64,000 nt of DNA from Rhodococcus qingshengii JCM 15477 (GCF_023221595.1 NZ_CP096563.1:2276501-2340500), one strand, 5' to 3'. Positions 36,123-46,520 are shown, counted from the first letter of the stretch. Numbers and translations are program-made. Notes: generated from the letters alone by a model not told the origin.

Positions 36123-37496
36123 GTGGGGCGAACAGCCGAGTCGGTTGCTGCAATCATCAAGGCGTACGACGTACGCGGTGTGGTCGGTGAGCAGATCGAC
36201 GAAGATTTTGTCCGCGACGTCGGTGCGTCGTTCGCCCGCCTGGTCCGCGACGAGGCCGGCGCCGCCACGACGGTTGTGATCGGCTACGACATGCGCGCAT
36301 CGTCGCCCACACTGTCTTCGGCTTTCGGTGACGGCGTGCTTGCTCAAGGGCTCGACGTCGTCTACATCGGATTGGCGTCGACCGACGAGCTCTACTTTGC
36401 ATCCGGTTTGCTGAACTGCCCGGGCGCGATGTTCACGGCGAGCCACAATCCCGCCAAGTACAACGGCATCAAGATGTGTCGGGCCGGCGCCAAGCCGGTC
36501 GGTCAGGACACCGGCCTCGCAGTCATCTCCGCCGAGGTCGTCTCGGGTGTTCCCGCGTACGACGGACCGGCAGGCACCGCCAGCACCAAGGACGTCCTCG
36601 AGGAATACGCGAGCTACCTCCGCGGATTGGTCGACCTGGCTGCGTTGCGCCCGCTGAAGGTCGCAGTCGATGCAGGCAACGGTATGGGTGGCCATACCGC
36701 GCCGGCCGTATTCGGGCCGATGCCCCTCGACGTCCTGCCGCTGTACTTCGAGCTCGACGGCACGTTCCCCAACCACGAAGCCAATCCGCTCGATCCGGCC
36801 AACCTCGTCGACCTGCAGGCCTACGTGCGCGAAACCGGAGCGGACATCGGCTTGGCGTTCGACGGTGACGCGGACCGTTGCTTCGTCGTAGACGAGAAGG
36901 GCGACCCGGTCTCGCCGTCCGCGGTGACGGCACTTGTCGCCAAGCGCGAACTCGCGAAGGAACCGGGCGCGTCGATCATCCACAACCTGATCACGTCACG
37001 GGCAGTGCCCGAACTGGTCGAAGAACTCGGCGGCGTCGCTATTCGTACCCGAGTCGGCCACTCGTTCATCAAGCAGGAGATGGCCGAGACCGGTGCGGTG
37101 TTCGGCGGCGAGCACTCCGCTCACTACTACTTCCGCGACTTCTGGGGCGCCGACTCCGGCATGCTCGCGGCGCTGCACGTACTCGCCGCACTGGGCGAGC
37201 AGGATCGTCCGCTCTCCGAGTTGATGGCGGAGTACACCCGCTACGCGGCCTCGGGCGAGATCAACTCCACCGTGGCTGACGCGGCAGATCGTACGGCCGC
37301 TGTACTGGCGGCATTTGCCGACCGCACCGAGTCGGTGGATCGCCTCGACGGTGTCACGGTCAGTCTCGAGGGAAATGCCTGGTTCAACTTGCGCGCGTCC
37401 AACACCGAACCACTGCTGCGACTCAACGTCGAAGCACCCACGTCCGCCGATGTCGACGCATTGGTGAACGAAATTCTGGCGATCGTCCGGGCTTGA
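36123..37496 (+). CDS. manB: Phosphomannomutase/phosphoglucomutase
   Basis: 457 residues. YDVRGVVG (about 16), the phosphoserine loop TASHNPAKYNGIK (about 105), the metal loop AFDGDADRCF (about 245), the sugar loop GEHSAHYYFRD (about 322) and phosphate loop RASNTEPLLRLN (about 425). Converts mannose-6-phosphate to mannose-1-phosphate, between ManA and the guanylyltransferase at 29.4 kb. GTG 36123 follows AAGGAG by nine bases. Matches Rv3257c. Confidence 0.92.
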   Translation: MGRTAESVAAIIKAYDVRGVVGEQIDEDFVRDVGASFARLVRDEAGAATTVVIGYDMRASSPTLSSAFGDGVLAQGLDVVYIGLASTDELYFASGLLNCPGAMFTASHNPAKYNGIKMCRAGAKPVGQDTGLAVISAEVVSGVPAYDGPAGTASTKDVLEEYASYLRGLVDLAALRPLKVAVDAGNGMGGHTAPAVFGPMPLDVLPLYFELDGTFPNHEANPLDPANLVDLQAYVRETGADIGLAFDGDADRCFVVDEKGDPVSPSAVTALVAKRELAKEPGASIIHNLITSRAVPELVEELGGVAIRTRVGHSFIKQEMAETGAVFGGEHSAHYYFRDFWGADSGMLAALHVLAALGEQDRPLSELMAEYTRYAASGEINSTVADAADRTAAVLAAFADRTESVDRLDGVTVSLEGNAWFNLRASNTEPLLRLNVEAPTSADVDALVNEILAIVRA

Positions 37497-37531
37497 ATCC
37501 GAGTCTGATCGGTTTGTCGGTGAGCCGAAGC

Positions 37532-37559
37532 CCTGGGATAGTTGGGGGACTATCTCAGG
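37532..37559. promoter_or_regulatory. Ten-base hairpin in the manB-tobH gap
   Basis: CCTGGGATAG (37532-37541) and CTATCTCAGG (37550-37559) pair fully with one wobble around an eight-base loop. No T run follows, so attenuator, processing site or operator are all possible. The 163-base gap holds nothing else convincing. Confidence 0.4.
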
Positions 37560-37659
37560 AACGACGGCCTCGGGAACGAGGGCTTTGCCACCACGGACCG
37601 CGTGGAGCTGGAATGCTGGATGGTGCGGGAACTGCTAACGGAGAAGGGGGTGCGGTGAG

Positions 37660-38754
37660 ATGACAGCGCCGATGCCGCTTCTCGACCTCGACGACAGCGA
37701 GGGTTTGTCAGCTGCCGATTCGGAAGGGCTACTGCGGTCTGTAGCCATGGGCGGCGCACAGATTCGGGCCACCGCGTCGGCCGTCGGTGAGGGTGTGATC
37801 TCCCGATTGGCCGGTCTGCGTCCGCGCAGCGTCGTACTGATCGCCGGCGCGGGTGGCGCCCGGCACGGAGCCAGGATCGCGCTTGCTCTCGTCGGCGATT
37901 CGGTCGGTTGCCCGCTCCTCGTTCTCGACCGGACGCCGTCGTGGGCCGGGCCGTTGGACGTGGTCGTCGTCGCCGGTGACGATGCCGGTGATCCACGCCT
38001 CGTCGAATCCGTTGACAGTGCCGTACGCCGCGGCGCCGAGGTTGTTGTCGCCGTTCCCGACGAGGGGCCCATGCGAGCCGTGGCGGCCGGGCGCACCATG
38101 CCCTTGCCGCCGCGGCTCTACGCCTCGCCCCGGCACACGATGACGCGGTTCCTCGCCGTCTTCCTCGCGGTTGCCGCCGAAATCGAGGGCAAGGGATCGA
38201 TCGAGGACCGTTCGGCGGTGCTCGGTCGAATCGCCGACGCAGTTGATGCGGAGGCGCTGCGGGACGGACCGGCCAACGAGGTATTCCACAACCCGGCCAA
38301 GTCGTTGGCCACCAGGATGAGCGGCCGGCGAGTCGTTCTGTGTGGAAGTGGTTCCGTGACAACAGCACTCGCAGAGTTCTCGAGCGTTGCGCTGATGAGC
38401 TCCGGCCTGAACGCCGCTGCCGCCGAGATGTCCGAGGTGATTCGTTCGGCGCGTGCACTGTTCGCGCCGGACGCAGCTTCACGTGATTCGGTGTTCCACG
38501 ACCCCTTCTTTCACGATCCGCAACTCGACGGCGCGCTGCCGACCCCGCCGGTGCGGGCGTTCGTCTTCGCGACCGAATCCACGCGCGGGGAGGCGAGGCG
38601 CCGGATGGACGCACTGGCTGACGCCGACCTGGTGGTTGCGGCAGACGAAGACCAGACCAACGTGGTCATATCGGAGATGGAGCAGGTATTCGTGTTGGCG
38701 TCTCGAGTATACATGGCCGCGGCGTACGTGCAGTTGACGGGCGGTGCGAAGTAA
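37660..38754 (+). CDS. TobH-like/SIS-related protein (Rv3256c type)
   Basis: 364 residues. Two SIS-like halves, the first with SVVLIAGAGGARHGARIALAL (about 57) and VVVVAGDDAGDP (about 100), the second with RRVVLCGSGSVTTALAEFS (about 225). Related to the C-terminal part of bifunctional phosphoglucose/phosphomannose isomerases, but catalytic identity is unproved. It lies directly before manA and after phosphomannomutase, hinting at a role in mannose-phosphate metabolism. ATG at 37660 behind GGAGAAGG. Confidence 0.8.
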   Translation: MTAPMPLLDLDDSEGLSAADSEGLLRSVAMGGAQIRATASAVGEGVISRLAGLRPRSVVLIAGAGGARHGARIALALVGDSVGCPLLVLDRTPSWAGPLDVVVVAGDDAGDPRLVESVDSAVRRGAEVVVAVPDEGPMRAVAAGRTMPLPPRLYASPRHTMTRFLAVFLAVAAEIEGKGSIEDRSAVLGRIADAVDAEALRDGPANEVFHNPAKSLATRMSGRRVVLCGSGSVTTALAEFSSVALMSSGLNAAAAEMSEVIRSARALFAPDAASRDSVFHDPFFHDPQLDGALPTPPVRAFVFATESTRGEARRRMDALADADLVVAADEDQTNVVISEMEQVFVLASRVYMAAAYVQLTGGAK

Positions 38755-39987
38755 GTGCGTGAACTCGAAGGTGCACTTCGTTCTTACGCGTGGGGCTCGC
38801 GAACGGCAATTGCCGAACTACGCGGTCTTTCGACTCCGTCGAATCATCCCGAAGCGGAATTGTGGTTGGGCGCGCACCCGGGTGACCCCGCGCGCGTGAT
38901 CACCGAATCCGGAAGCGAGTCGTTGCTCGAGGTCCTGCACCGCGAGCCCGAACGCGAACTCGGCCGTGAGAACCTCGAGGCATTCGGTGAGCGACTCCCA
39001 TTCCTGCTCAAGCTGCTTGCGGCGGAAGAACCGCTGTCACTTCAAGCGCACCCCAGCGCCGTTCAAGCCGACGAGGGTTTTCGTCGTGAGAACGCACTCG
39101 GCGTTCCCATGGAATCGCCGATTCGCAACTACAAGGACGGCAGCCACAAGCCCGAACTCGTTGTCGCGCTCAGCAGATTCGAAGCGCTTGCCGGATTCCG
39201 CGAGCCGACGCGGACTGTCAAACTGCTGCGCGCTCTGGCCGTCGACGAGTTGGAGCCGTACATCGGTCTGCTCGAAGGCCAACCCGATTCCGACGGACTG
39301 CGGGCGTTGTTCACGACATGGATCACGCTGCCGTCCACGGTGCTCGGGACCTTGCTCCCTGCCGTACTTGCCGGGTGCATCACCTACGTCGCGCACCACG
39401 ACGCCGAATTCGTGACCGAGATCCGCACCGCGCTGGAATTGAGCGAGGCGTACCCCGGCGACGCCGGTGTTCTGGCGGCACTGCTGCTCAACCGCGTCAC
39501 CCTCGAGCCCGGCCAAGGACTGTTTCTCGCTGCCGGCAATCTCCACGCGTATCTCCATGGACTCGCGGTCGAGATCATGGCCAACTCCGACAACGTTCTG
39601 CGTGGTGGGCTGACACCGAAGCACGTCGACGTGCCCGAATTGCTGAGGGTTCTGGACTTCGTCGGGGCCGATATCGAAGTGCTCGATCCGGCCCCGTCAT
39701 CAGGATCAGGTCAGTCAGGATCAGGTAGATACGAGTACGTCACGCCGGCGCCCGAATTTCGTTTGACGCGTCTGGAGTTCGACGCTAATTCCACGGACAT
39801 CGCCGTCGACGCTTCAGGCCCGCGGATTCTGATCTGCACCGACGGCGCGGTCACTGCGACGTGCGGCACTGACACTCTCGACCTCGATCGAGGCCGAGCG
39901 GCGTGGATCGCTGCCGACGAGCCCGCGATACACCTGAGCACACGGACCCCGACTGCGCAGGTTTTCAGTGCCGTAGTCGGAAACTAG
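38755..39987 (+). CDS. manA: Mannose-6-phosphate isomerase, type I
   Basis: 410 residues. Zinc site pieces AELWLGAHPGDPA (about 34), LSLQAHPSAVQA (about 95) and LEPGQGLFLAAGNLHAYLHGLAVEIMANSDN (about 242). Interconverts fructose-6- and mannose-6-phosphate, feeding GDP-mannose. GTG 38755 follows the tobH-like stop directly. A short Ser/Gly/Gln stretch (SSGSGQSGSGR, about 318) comes from a small DNA duplication. Confidence 0.93.
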   Translation: MRELEGALRSYAWGSRTAIAELRGLSTPSNHPEAELWLGAHPGDPARVITESGSESLLEVLHREPERELGRENLEAFGERLPFLLKLLAAEEPLSLQAHPSAVQADEGFRRENALGVPMESPIRNYKDGSHKPELVVALSRFEALAGFREPTRTVKLLRALAVDELEPYIGLLEGQPDSDGLRALFTTWITLPSTVLGTLLPAVLAGCITYVAHHDAEFVTEIRTALELSEAYPGDAGVLAALLLNRVTLEPGQGLFLAAGNLHAYLHGLAVEIMANSDNVLRGGLTPKHVDVPELLRVLDFVGADIEVLDPAPSSGSGQSGSGRYEYVTPAPEFRLTRLEFDANSTDIAVDASGPRILICTDGAVTATCGTDTLDLDRGRAAWIAADEPAIHLSTRTPTAQVFSAVVGN

Positions 39988-39995
39988 GAGACATT

Positions 39996-40955
39996 GTGTC
40001 GGCTCATGGTGGCAAGAAGGCAATTCTGGCGGCCCTCGGAGCCAATGCCGGAATTGCCGTAGCCAAGTTCGCCGGATTCTTGATCACCGGATCGTCGTCG
40101 ATGCTCGCCGAATCGGTGCACTCGGTGGCCGACACGTCCAATCAGGGTTTGCTGCTCCTCGGGCAGAAGAAGGCAGAACGTGACGCGGATCAACTGCACC
40201 CGTTCGGCTACGGGCGCAACCGATACTTCTATTCGTTCGTCGTTGCACTGGTGCTCTTCACCCTCGGTTCGCTGTTCGCGATTTACGAGGGTATTCACAA
40301 GATTCAACATCCGGAAGAACTCAATTCGGCTTTCGTGGCAATCGCGATTCTTGTCATAGCGATTTGTCTGGAGGGCTACAGCTTCCGGACCGCAGCGAAG
40401 GAATCACGACCGCTCAAGGGAAATGCGTCGTGGTGGAACTTCATCCGAACCTCTCGTAGCCCGGAACTCCCGGTTGTGCTGCTCGAGGACACCGGCGCAT
40501 TGATCGGTCTCGTCCTTGCACTCGGCGGCGTCGGCCTCACGATGGTGACCGGAAATCCGGTCTTCGACGGCATCGGAACTCTGTGCATCGGTGTCCTGCT
40601 CGGCATCATCGCGATCATTCTGATCATCGAAATGCAGTCGCTGCTGATCGGTGAGGGCGCAACGGCGGTGGAGACCGAACTGATCCTCAACGCCCTGGTC
40701 GACGGAACTCGTATCGAACGCGTCATTCATTGCAAGACGCAGTACCTCGGTCCCGAGGAGATCCTTGTTGCTGCCAAGGTTGCGGTGCCGATCGGATCGA
40801 CGATCTCGGACGTGGCGACGGCGATCGACGAGGCCGAGTCTCGCGTGCGCGCTGCAGTGCCTGCGGCGCGGGTGATCTACCTCGAGCCGGACCTGGATCG
40901 TCTCAGCGCAGGAGATCGCCCTGAAACAGATCTACAGGCTCCCGACAAACCCTGA
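39996..40955 (+). CDS. Cation diffusion facilitator (CDF) exporter
   Basis: 319 residues with six membrane helices. GSSSMLAESVHSVADTSNQ holds the helix-2 site residues, followed by HPFGYGRNRYFYSFVVAL. A helix-5 site lies in LLEDTGALIGLVLALGG, and a C-terminal cytoplasmic domain follows residue 215. Exports Zn2+ or another divalent metal in exchange for protons; the metal is unknown. GTG 39996 has TAGGAG seven bases upstream. Absent from the equivalent mycobacterial order. Confidence 0.9.
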   Translation: MSAHGGKKAILAALGANAGIAVAKFAGFLITGSSSMLAESVHSVADTSNQGLLLLGQKKAERDADQLHPFGYGRNRYFYSFVVALVLFTLGSLFAIYEGIHKIQHPEELNSAFVAIAILVIAICLEGYSFRTAAKESRPLKGNASWWNFIRTSRSPELPVVLLEDTGALIGLVLALGGVGLTMVTGNPVFDGIGTLCIGVLLGIIAIILIIEMQSLLIGEGATAVETELILNALVDGTRIERVIHCKTQYLGPEEILVAAKVAVPIGSTISDVATAIDEAESRVRAAVPAARVIYLEPDLDRLSAGDRPETDLQAPDKP

Positions 40956-41015
40956 ACAAAGCTGCGCCTGCGGGCTTAGGCTGATGCCATCTCTCTACTT
41001 GCCCATGGTGGGACC

Positions 41016-41030
41016 TGCTGGTCCCCAGCA
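41016..41030 (+). promoter_or_regulatory. Hairpin adjoining the permease ribosome site
   Basis: TGCTGG-TCC-CCAGCA, a perfect six-base stem with a three-base loop, ends immediately before AGGAGG (41031-41036); ATG is at 41042. It may influence ribosome access. Confidence 0.4.
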
Positions 41031-41041
41031 AGGAGGCGGCA

Positions 41042-42538
41042 ATGGCTGTCAAGGACGAGCAGGCCGGATCTGGACGGTCGAAGCTGTTTCGAACCAAATC
41101 GATCGAGCAGTCCATCAAGGACACCGACGAGCCGGAAACCAAACTCCGGAAAGAACTGAACTCGTGGGATCTCACGGTGTTCGGTGTCGCAGTCGTCATC
41201 GGTGCGGGCATCTTCACACTCACGGCTCGGACGGCGGGAAATGTCGCCGGGCCGTCGGTCTCGCTCGCGTTCGTCATTGCCGCCATCGCCTGCGGACTGG
41301 CAGCGCTGTGTTACGCCGAATTCGCGTCGACGGTCCCGGTTGCCGGTAGCGCGTACACGTTCTCGTACGCGACGTTCGGCGAATTCGTCGCCTGGATCAT
41401 CGGCTGGGATCTCATCCTCGAATTCGCCTTGGCGTCTTCGGTGGTCGCCAAAGGCTGGTCGCTGTACCTCGGCGAAGTGATGGGCTCACGCAGCCCGATC
41501 GTCGAATTGGGGCCGATCTCATTCGACTGGGGTGCGGTGCTGGTGATCGCTGTCATCACGATCCTGCTCGCGACCGGCACAAAACTCTCGTCGAGGGTGT
41601 CGCTGGTGATCACGGCGATCAAGGTCGCGGTGGTGTTGCTGGTGATCGTCGTCGGCCTCTTCTACATCGACACCGACAACTACTCGCCGTACATTCCGCC
41701 GTCGGAGCCGGGCTCGACGGGAGAGGGCATCCACCAGTCGTTGTTCTCGTACGTGACCGGGGCCGGTGGCAGCACGTTCGGGTGGTACGGATTGCTCGCG
41801 GCAGCCAGTCTGGTGTTCTTCGCGTTCATCGGCTTCGACGTCGTCGCCACGACGGCGGAGGAGGCGAAGGAGCCGCAGAAGGCGCTGCCACGCGGCATCC
41901 TGGGTTCTCTCCTGATCGTCACGGTTCTGTACGTGGCGGTGACACTGGTGCTGACGGGGATGGTGAAATACACCGAGCTCGAGGGCGATACCTCCAACCT
42001 GGCAACGGCATTCGCTTTCCACGACATCACGTGGGCGAAAAACGTCATCTCGTTCGGCGCTTTGGCCGGTCTCACGACAGTGGTGATGGTGCTGATGCTC
42101 GGGCAGACCAGGGTGCTCTTCGCGATGGCACGCGACGGTCTGATGCCACGACGCCTGGCACCGACCGGCAAGCACGGAACCCCTGTGCGGATCACGATCT
42201 TGGTCGGCGTCGTGGTCGCGGTGCTCGCCGGCGTTTTTCCGATCGGCACCCTCGAGGAAATGGTCAACATCGGCACACTGTTCGCTTTTGTTCTCGTCTC
42301 GATCGGGGTTCTCGTGCTCCGTCGGACGCGTCCCGACCTACCTCGCGGATTCAGGGTGCCGCTGGTCCCGCTGGTCCCGATTCTGGCCGTCCTCGCGTGT
42401 CTGTGGCTGATGTTCAACCTGTCGGTGGAGACCTGGATGAGGTTCGTGGTCTGGATGGCCCTCGGCGTTGTCATCTATTTTGCCTACAGCAGACAGCATT
42501 CGATGATCGGGAAGCGTGAACGCGGCGAAATCGAGTAG
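41042..42538 (+). CDS. APC-family amino acid permease
   Basis: 498 residues with 12 predicted helices. The first helix has FGVAVVIGAGIFTLTARTAG, the unwound substrate site of the APC fold, preceded by KLRKELNSWDL. Helix 6 has VFFAFIGFDVVATTAEEAKEP. Resembles cationic amino acid transporters; the Rv3253c counterpart has this annotation. The charged C-terminus is RQHSMIGKRERGEIE. ATG at 41042 follows AGGAGG. Confidence 0.9.
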   Translation: MAVKDEQAGSGRSKLFRTKSIEQSIKDTDEPETKLRKELNSWDLTVFGVAVVIGAGIFTLTARTAGNVAGPSVSLAFVIAAIACGLAALCYAEFASTVPVAGSAYTFSYATFGEFVAWIIGWDLILEFALASSVVAKGWSLYLGEVMGSRSPIVELGPISFDWGAVLVIAVITILLATGTKLSSRVSLVITAIKVAVVLLVIVVGLFYIDTDNYSPYIPPSEPGSTGEGIHQSLFSYVTGAGGSTFGWYGLLAAASLVFFAFIGFDVVATTAEEAKEPQKALPRGILGSLLIVTVLYVAVTLVLTGMVKYTELEGDTSNLATAFAFHDITWAKNVISFGALAGLTTVVMVLMLGQTRVLFAMARDGLMPRRLAPTGKHGTPVRITILVGVVVAVLAGVFPIGTLEEMVNIGTLFAFVLVSIGVLVLRRTRPDLPRGFRVPLVPLVPILAVLACLWLMFNLSVETWMRFVVWMALGVVIYFAYSRQHSMIGKRERGEIE

Positions 42539-42539
42539 A

Positions 42540-42576
42540 TGTACAAAGTTTATGATTTGTCTATCACTTGTACAAA
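42540..42576. promoter_or_regulatory. Inverted/direct repeat in the AT-rich alkB1 promoter region
   Basis: TGTACAAA occurs at 42540-42547 and 42569-42576, and TGTACAA/TTGTACA form an inverted repeat 21 bases apart. TTGTCTATC (42557) and TTGTCTACC (42587) add a second repeat. A likely site for the TetR-type AlkU and for a promoter, within a 65-base AT-rich tract. Confidence 0.5.
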
Positions 42577-42649
42577 ATCAGTAGTATTGTCTACCTCATA
42601 GTGAACTGACTCACAGTTTTCGGGTCGGTCCGAATCGAGGAGGTAGACC

Positions 42650-43876
42650 GTGTCGACGCACGTGGACTCGCAATCCGGCCAGACGCTCCCGCCCGAGCAG
42701 TGGCGTGACAAGAAGAGATACCTCTGGCTGCTCGGCCTCGTGCCGCCGACGGCGGTCTTCATCGCCGTCGGATTGGTCGCGTTGTTCAACAGTCTCGGAT
42801 GGAATGCGGTCTCGCCGGTGTGGTGGTGGATCGGGCCGCTTCTCGTCTACATCCTGCTCCCGATCCTCGACGTCTTCTTCGGCCCGGACGGCGAGAATCC
42901 GCCGGACGAAGTGATGGAGCGCCTCGAGAACGACAAGTACTACCGGTATTGCACCTACATCTACATACCGTTCCAGTTGGTCAGCCTGGTCCTGGCCTGC
43001 TACCTCTGGTCGGCGACCGATCTGTCCTGGCTCGGAATCGACGGGGGACTTGGGCTGATCTCCAAGATCGGTCTGGCGATCAGTATCGGTTGTGTCGCAG
43101 GAATCGGGATCAACACCGCACACGAGCTCGGTCACAAGAAGGACGATCTCGAACGCTGGTTGTCGAAGATCACTCTGGCGCAGTCGTTTTACGGCCACTT
43201 CTACATCGAGCACAATCGTGGACACCACGTGCGCGTCGCCACGCCCGAGGATCCGGCGTCGTCTCGCTTCGGTGAGAGCTTCTGGACCTTCCTGCCGCGC
43301 AGTGTGTGGGGATCTCTGCGCTCGTCGTGGTCCCTGGAAAAGGCCAGACTCGATCGACTGGGTAAGAAGCCGTGGACAATTCGCAACGACGTCCTGCATT
43401 CGTGGTTGATGTCCGTCGTACTGTTCGGTGTCCTCGTCGCCGTCTTCGGCCTCTCGGTACTGCCGTTCCTGGTGCTGCAGGCCGTGTTCGGATTCTGTCT
43501 GCTCGAAACCGTCAACTACCTCGAACATTACGGACTGAAGCGTCGTCGTCTGGACAGCGGGCGGTACGAGCGTGCAGCACCGGAGCACAGTTGGAACAGT
43601 GATCACATCTGCACCAACATCTTCCTGTATCACCTCCAGCGTCACAGCGATCATCACGCGAACCCGACGCGTCGTTATCAGACGCTTCGAAGCATGGACG
43701 GTGCGCCCAACCTGCCCAGTGGGTACGCGAGCATGATCATCCTCGCCTACGTTCCACCGCTGTGGCGAAAAGTGATGGATCCCAAAGTCCTTGCGCACTA
43801 CGGCGGCGACATCACCCGCGTCAACGTTCAGCCGTCCAAGCGTGATCGCATCCTTGCTCGGTACGGAGCAGCGTGA
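42650..43876 (+). CDS. alkB1: Alkane 1-monooxygenase
   Basis: 408 residues, integral membrane non-haem diiron hydroxylase with about six helices. His boxes: HELGHKK (158-164), EHNRGHH (187-193) and LQRHSDHH (329-336), plus NYLEHYG (289-295) typical of AlkB alkane hydroxylases. Oxidises medium-chain n-alkanes to 1-alkanols with electrons from rubredoxin. GTG 42650 follows GAGGAGG. First gene of the alkB1-rubA1-rubA2-alkU set known in R. erythropolis. Its stop overlaps rubA1. Confidence 0.95.
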   Translation: MSTHVDSQSGQTLPPEQWRDKKRYLWLLGLVPPTAVFIAVGLVALFNSLGWNAVSPVWWWIGPLLVYILLPILDVFFGPDGENPPDEVMERLENDKYYRYCTYIYIPFQLVSLVLACYLWSATDLSWLGIDGGLGLISKIGLAISIGCVAGIGINTAHELGHKKDDLERWLSKITLAQSFYGHFYIEHNRGHHVRVATPEDPASSRFGESFWTFLPRSVWGSLRSSWSLEKARLDRLGKKPWTIRNDVLHSWLMSVVLFGVLVAVFGLSVLPFLVLQAVFGFCLLETVNYLEHYGLKRRRLDSGRYERAAPEHSWNSDHICTNIFLYHLQRHSDHHANPTRRYQTLRSMDGAPNLPSGYASMIILAYVPPLWRKVMDPKVLAHYGGDITRVNVQPSKRDRILARYGAA

Positions 43877-44060
43877 TGAGCAGCTATCGATGCCCGGTCT
43901 GTGAATACGTCTACGACGAATCGAAGGGTGCACCACGAGAAGGGTTTCCGGCGGCACGCCGTGGGATGCCGTGCCGGACGACTGGTGCTGTCCGGACTGC
44001 GGCGTGAGGGAAAAGCTGGACTTCGAGCCGATGCCGGCAAATGCGGGGAGTGAATCATGA
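43876..44060 (+). pseudogene. rubA1: Rubredoxin RubA1, frameshifted
   Basis: Reads MSSYRCPVCEYVYDE and on to EGFP normally, including the first CxxC. A base is then missing around 43951-43954 (GCGGC where the family needs GCGGGC for Ala-Gly). As written the frame ends at TGA 44005-44007 after 43 residues, without the second metal-binding CPDC. In the +1-restored frame GTPWDAVPDDWCCPDCG and the rest follow to TGA 44058-44060, overlapping the rubA2 ATG, just as an intact operon would. Either a true loss or a sequencing error. An intact protein would be about 61 residues. Confidence 0.9.
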
Positions 44061-44239
44061 ACGACTACAAGCTGTATCAGTGCGCGCAATGCGGCTTCGA
44101 GTACGACGAGGCAGTCGGCTGGCCGGAGGACGGTATCGAACCGGGCACTCGCTGGGACGACATTCCCGAAGACTGGAGTTGCCCGGACTGCGGGGCGGCG
44201 AAGAGCGACTTCTTCATGGTTGAGGTCGAACGACGGTGA
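44057..44239 (+). CDS. rubA2: Rubredoxin RubA2
   Basis: 60 residues. Two CxxCG pairs bind one iron: C9/C12 (QCAQCG) and C42/C45 (SCPDCG). The conserved WDDIPEDW lies between. It is the intact rubredoxin of the cluster and presumably carries electrons from a rubredoxin reductase (not in the window) to AlkB1. The ATG overlaps the stop of the restored rubA1 frame. Confidence 0.95.
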
Positions 44240-44287
44240 GATGCGTCGGCGACGAACGGACCTAGGTGCGGCGGTAGTGTCGTCACC

Positions 44288-44944
44288 ATGACTTCGACGC
44301 CCACTCGTCTGCCGCAGAAAGAAGCGTCGCGCCTGCTGCTGCGTACGTCGGTGCTCGATTCGATGCGTGAGTTGTTGACCGAGCGCGACTGGTCCGAGGT
44401 GACGCTGACGGTTCTGGCCAAGCATGCCGGTGTGAGTCGTCAGACGCTCTACAACGAGTTCGGCTCGAGGCAAGGGCTTGCCGAGGCGTACGCGCTTCGC
44501 CTTGCTGACGGCTTCGTCGACGCGGTGGACGAGGCCATGGTGGCGAACGACGGACGTGCAGTCGAGGCGTTGACGGCGGGTTTCGGATCGTTTTTCGCCT
44601 CCAGTGCAACCGACCCGTTGGTGATCTCTCTGCTCACCGGTGAGGCCAAGCCGGACCTGCTTCGCCTGATCACCACCGACAGTGCGGTCATCATCGAGCG
44701 CGCGTCGTCGCGGCTTGCGGAGAGTTTCCAGCGAGGGTGGATTCAGGCGTCACCCGCCGACGCCGGAATTCTGGCCAGGGCGATTGCGCGTCTCGGGCTG
44801 AGCTACATTTCGATGCCGCCGGAGTCCGAGGCTTCGGTGGCGGAGGATCTGGGCATACTGCTCGGGCCGTTCATCGACGTGGCGCGCGAGGGCCGCGCAG
44901 TAGAGGGCCGCGCAGTAGAGGGGCGGGCGGGAGAGGGCGTCTAA
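44288..44944 (+). CDS. alkU: TetR-family regulator AlkU
   Basis: 218 residues. N-terminal helix-turn-helix: SEVTLTVLAKHAGVSRQTLYNEFGSR (about 36-60). The ligand-binding domain follows; the last 20 residues are EGRAVEGRAVEGRAGEGV, encoded by a 15-base tandem repeat. Fourth gene of the alk cluster, the TetR-type gene of R. erythropolis and counterpart of Rv3249c, which represses alkB in mycobacteria. Probably acts on the repeats before alkB1. ATG at 44288. Confidence 0.88.
   Translation: MTSTPTRLPQKEASRLLLRTSVLDSMRELLTERDWSEVTLTVLAKHAGVSRQTLYNEFGSRQGLAEAYALRLADGFVDAVDEAMVANDGRAVEALTAGFGSFFASSATDPLVISLLTGEAKPDLLRLITTDSAVIIERASSRLAESFQRGWIQASPADAGILARAIARLGLSYISMPPESEASVAEDLGILLGPFIDVAREGRAVEGRAVEGRAGEGV
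44888..44941. repeat. In-frame 15-base tandem repeat at the end of alkU
   Basis: GAGGGCCGCGCAGTA at 44888 and 44903, a diverged copy at 44918 and a partial one at 44933. Adds EGRAV-type units to the AlkU C-terminus without changing frame. Confidence 0.9.
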
Positions 44945-45004
44945 CCGATAGCCTGGTACACCGATAGGCTTGTGCAGAGTATGCACGTCAACCAGGAGAG
45001 GCAG

Positions 45005-46483
<1,479 letters not shown>

Positions 46484-46520
46484 CCCGGTGATTCGTCACT
46501 GAGGATGTAGTGTCCGCCGT

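Noticed and set aside
37542..37658. Small open frame (about 38 codons) between phosphomannomutase and the TobH-like gene
   Set aside because: TTG start inside a hairpin, no ribosome site and no recognisable motif.
43876..44007. rubA1 as a functional 43-residue protein
   Set aside because: It would lack half the iron ligands; the restored frame reads as a complete rubredoxin and restores the overlap with rubA2.
42611..44473. 620-codon minus-strand open frame opposite alkB1-alkU
   Set aside because: Opposes four recognisable genes and has no motif; a GC-skew artefact.
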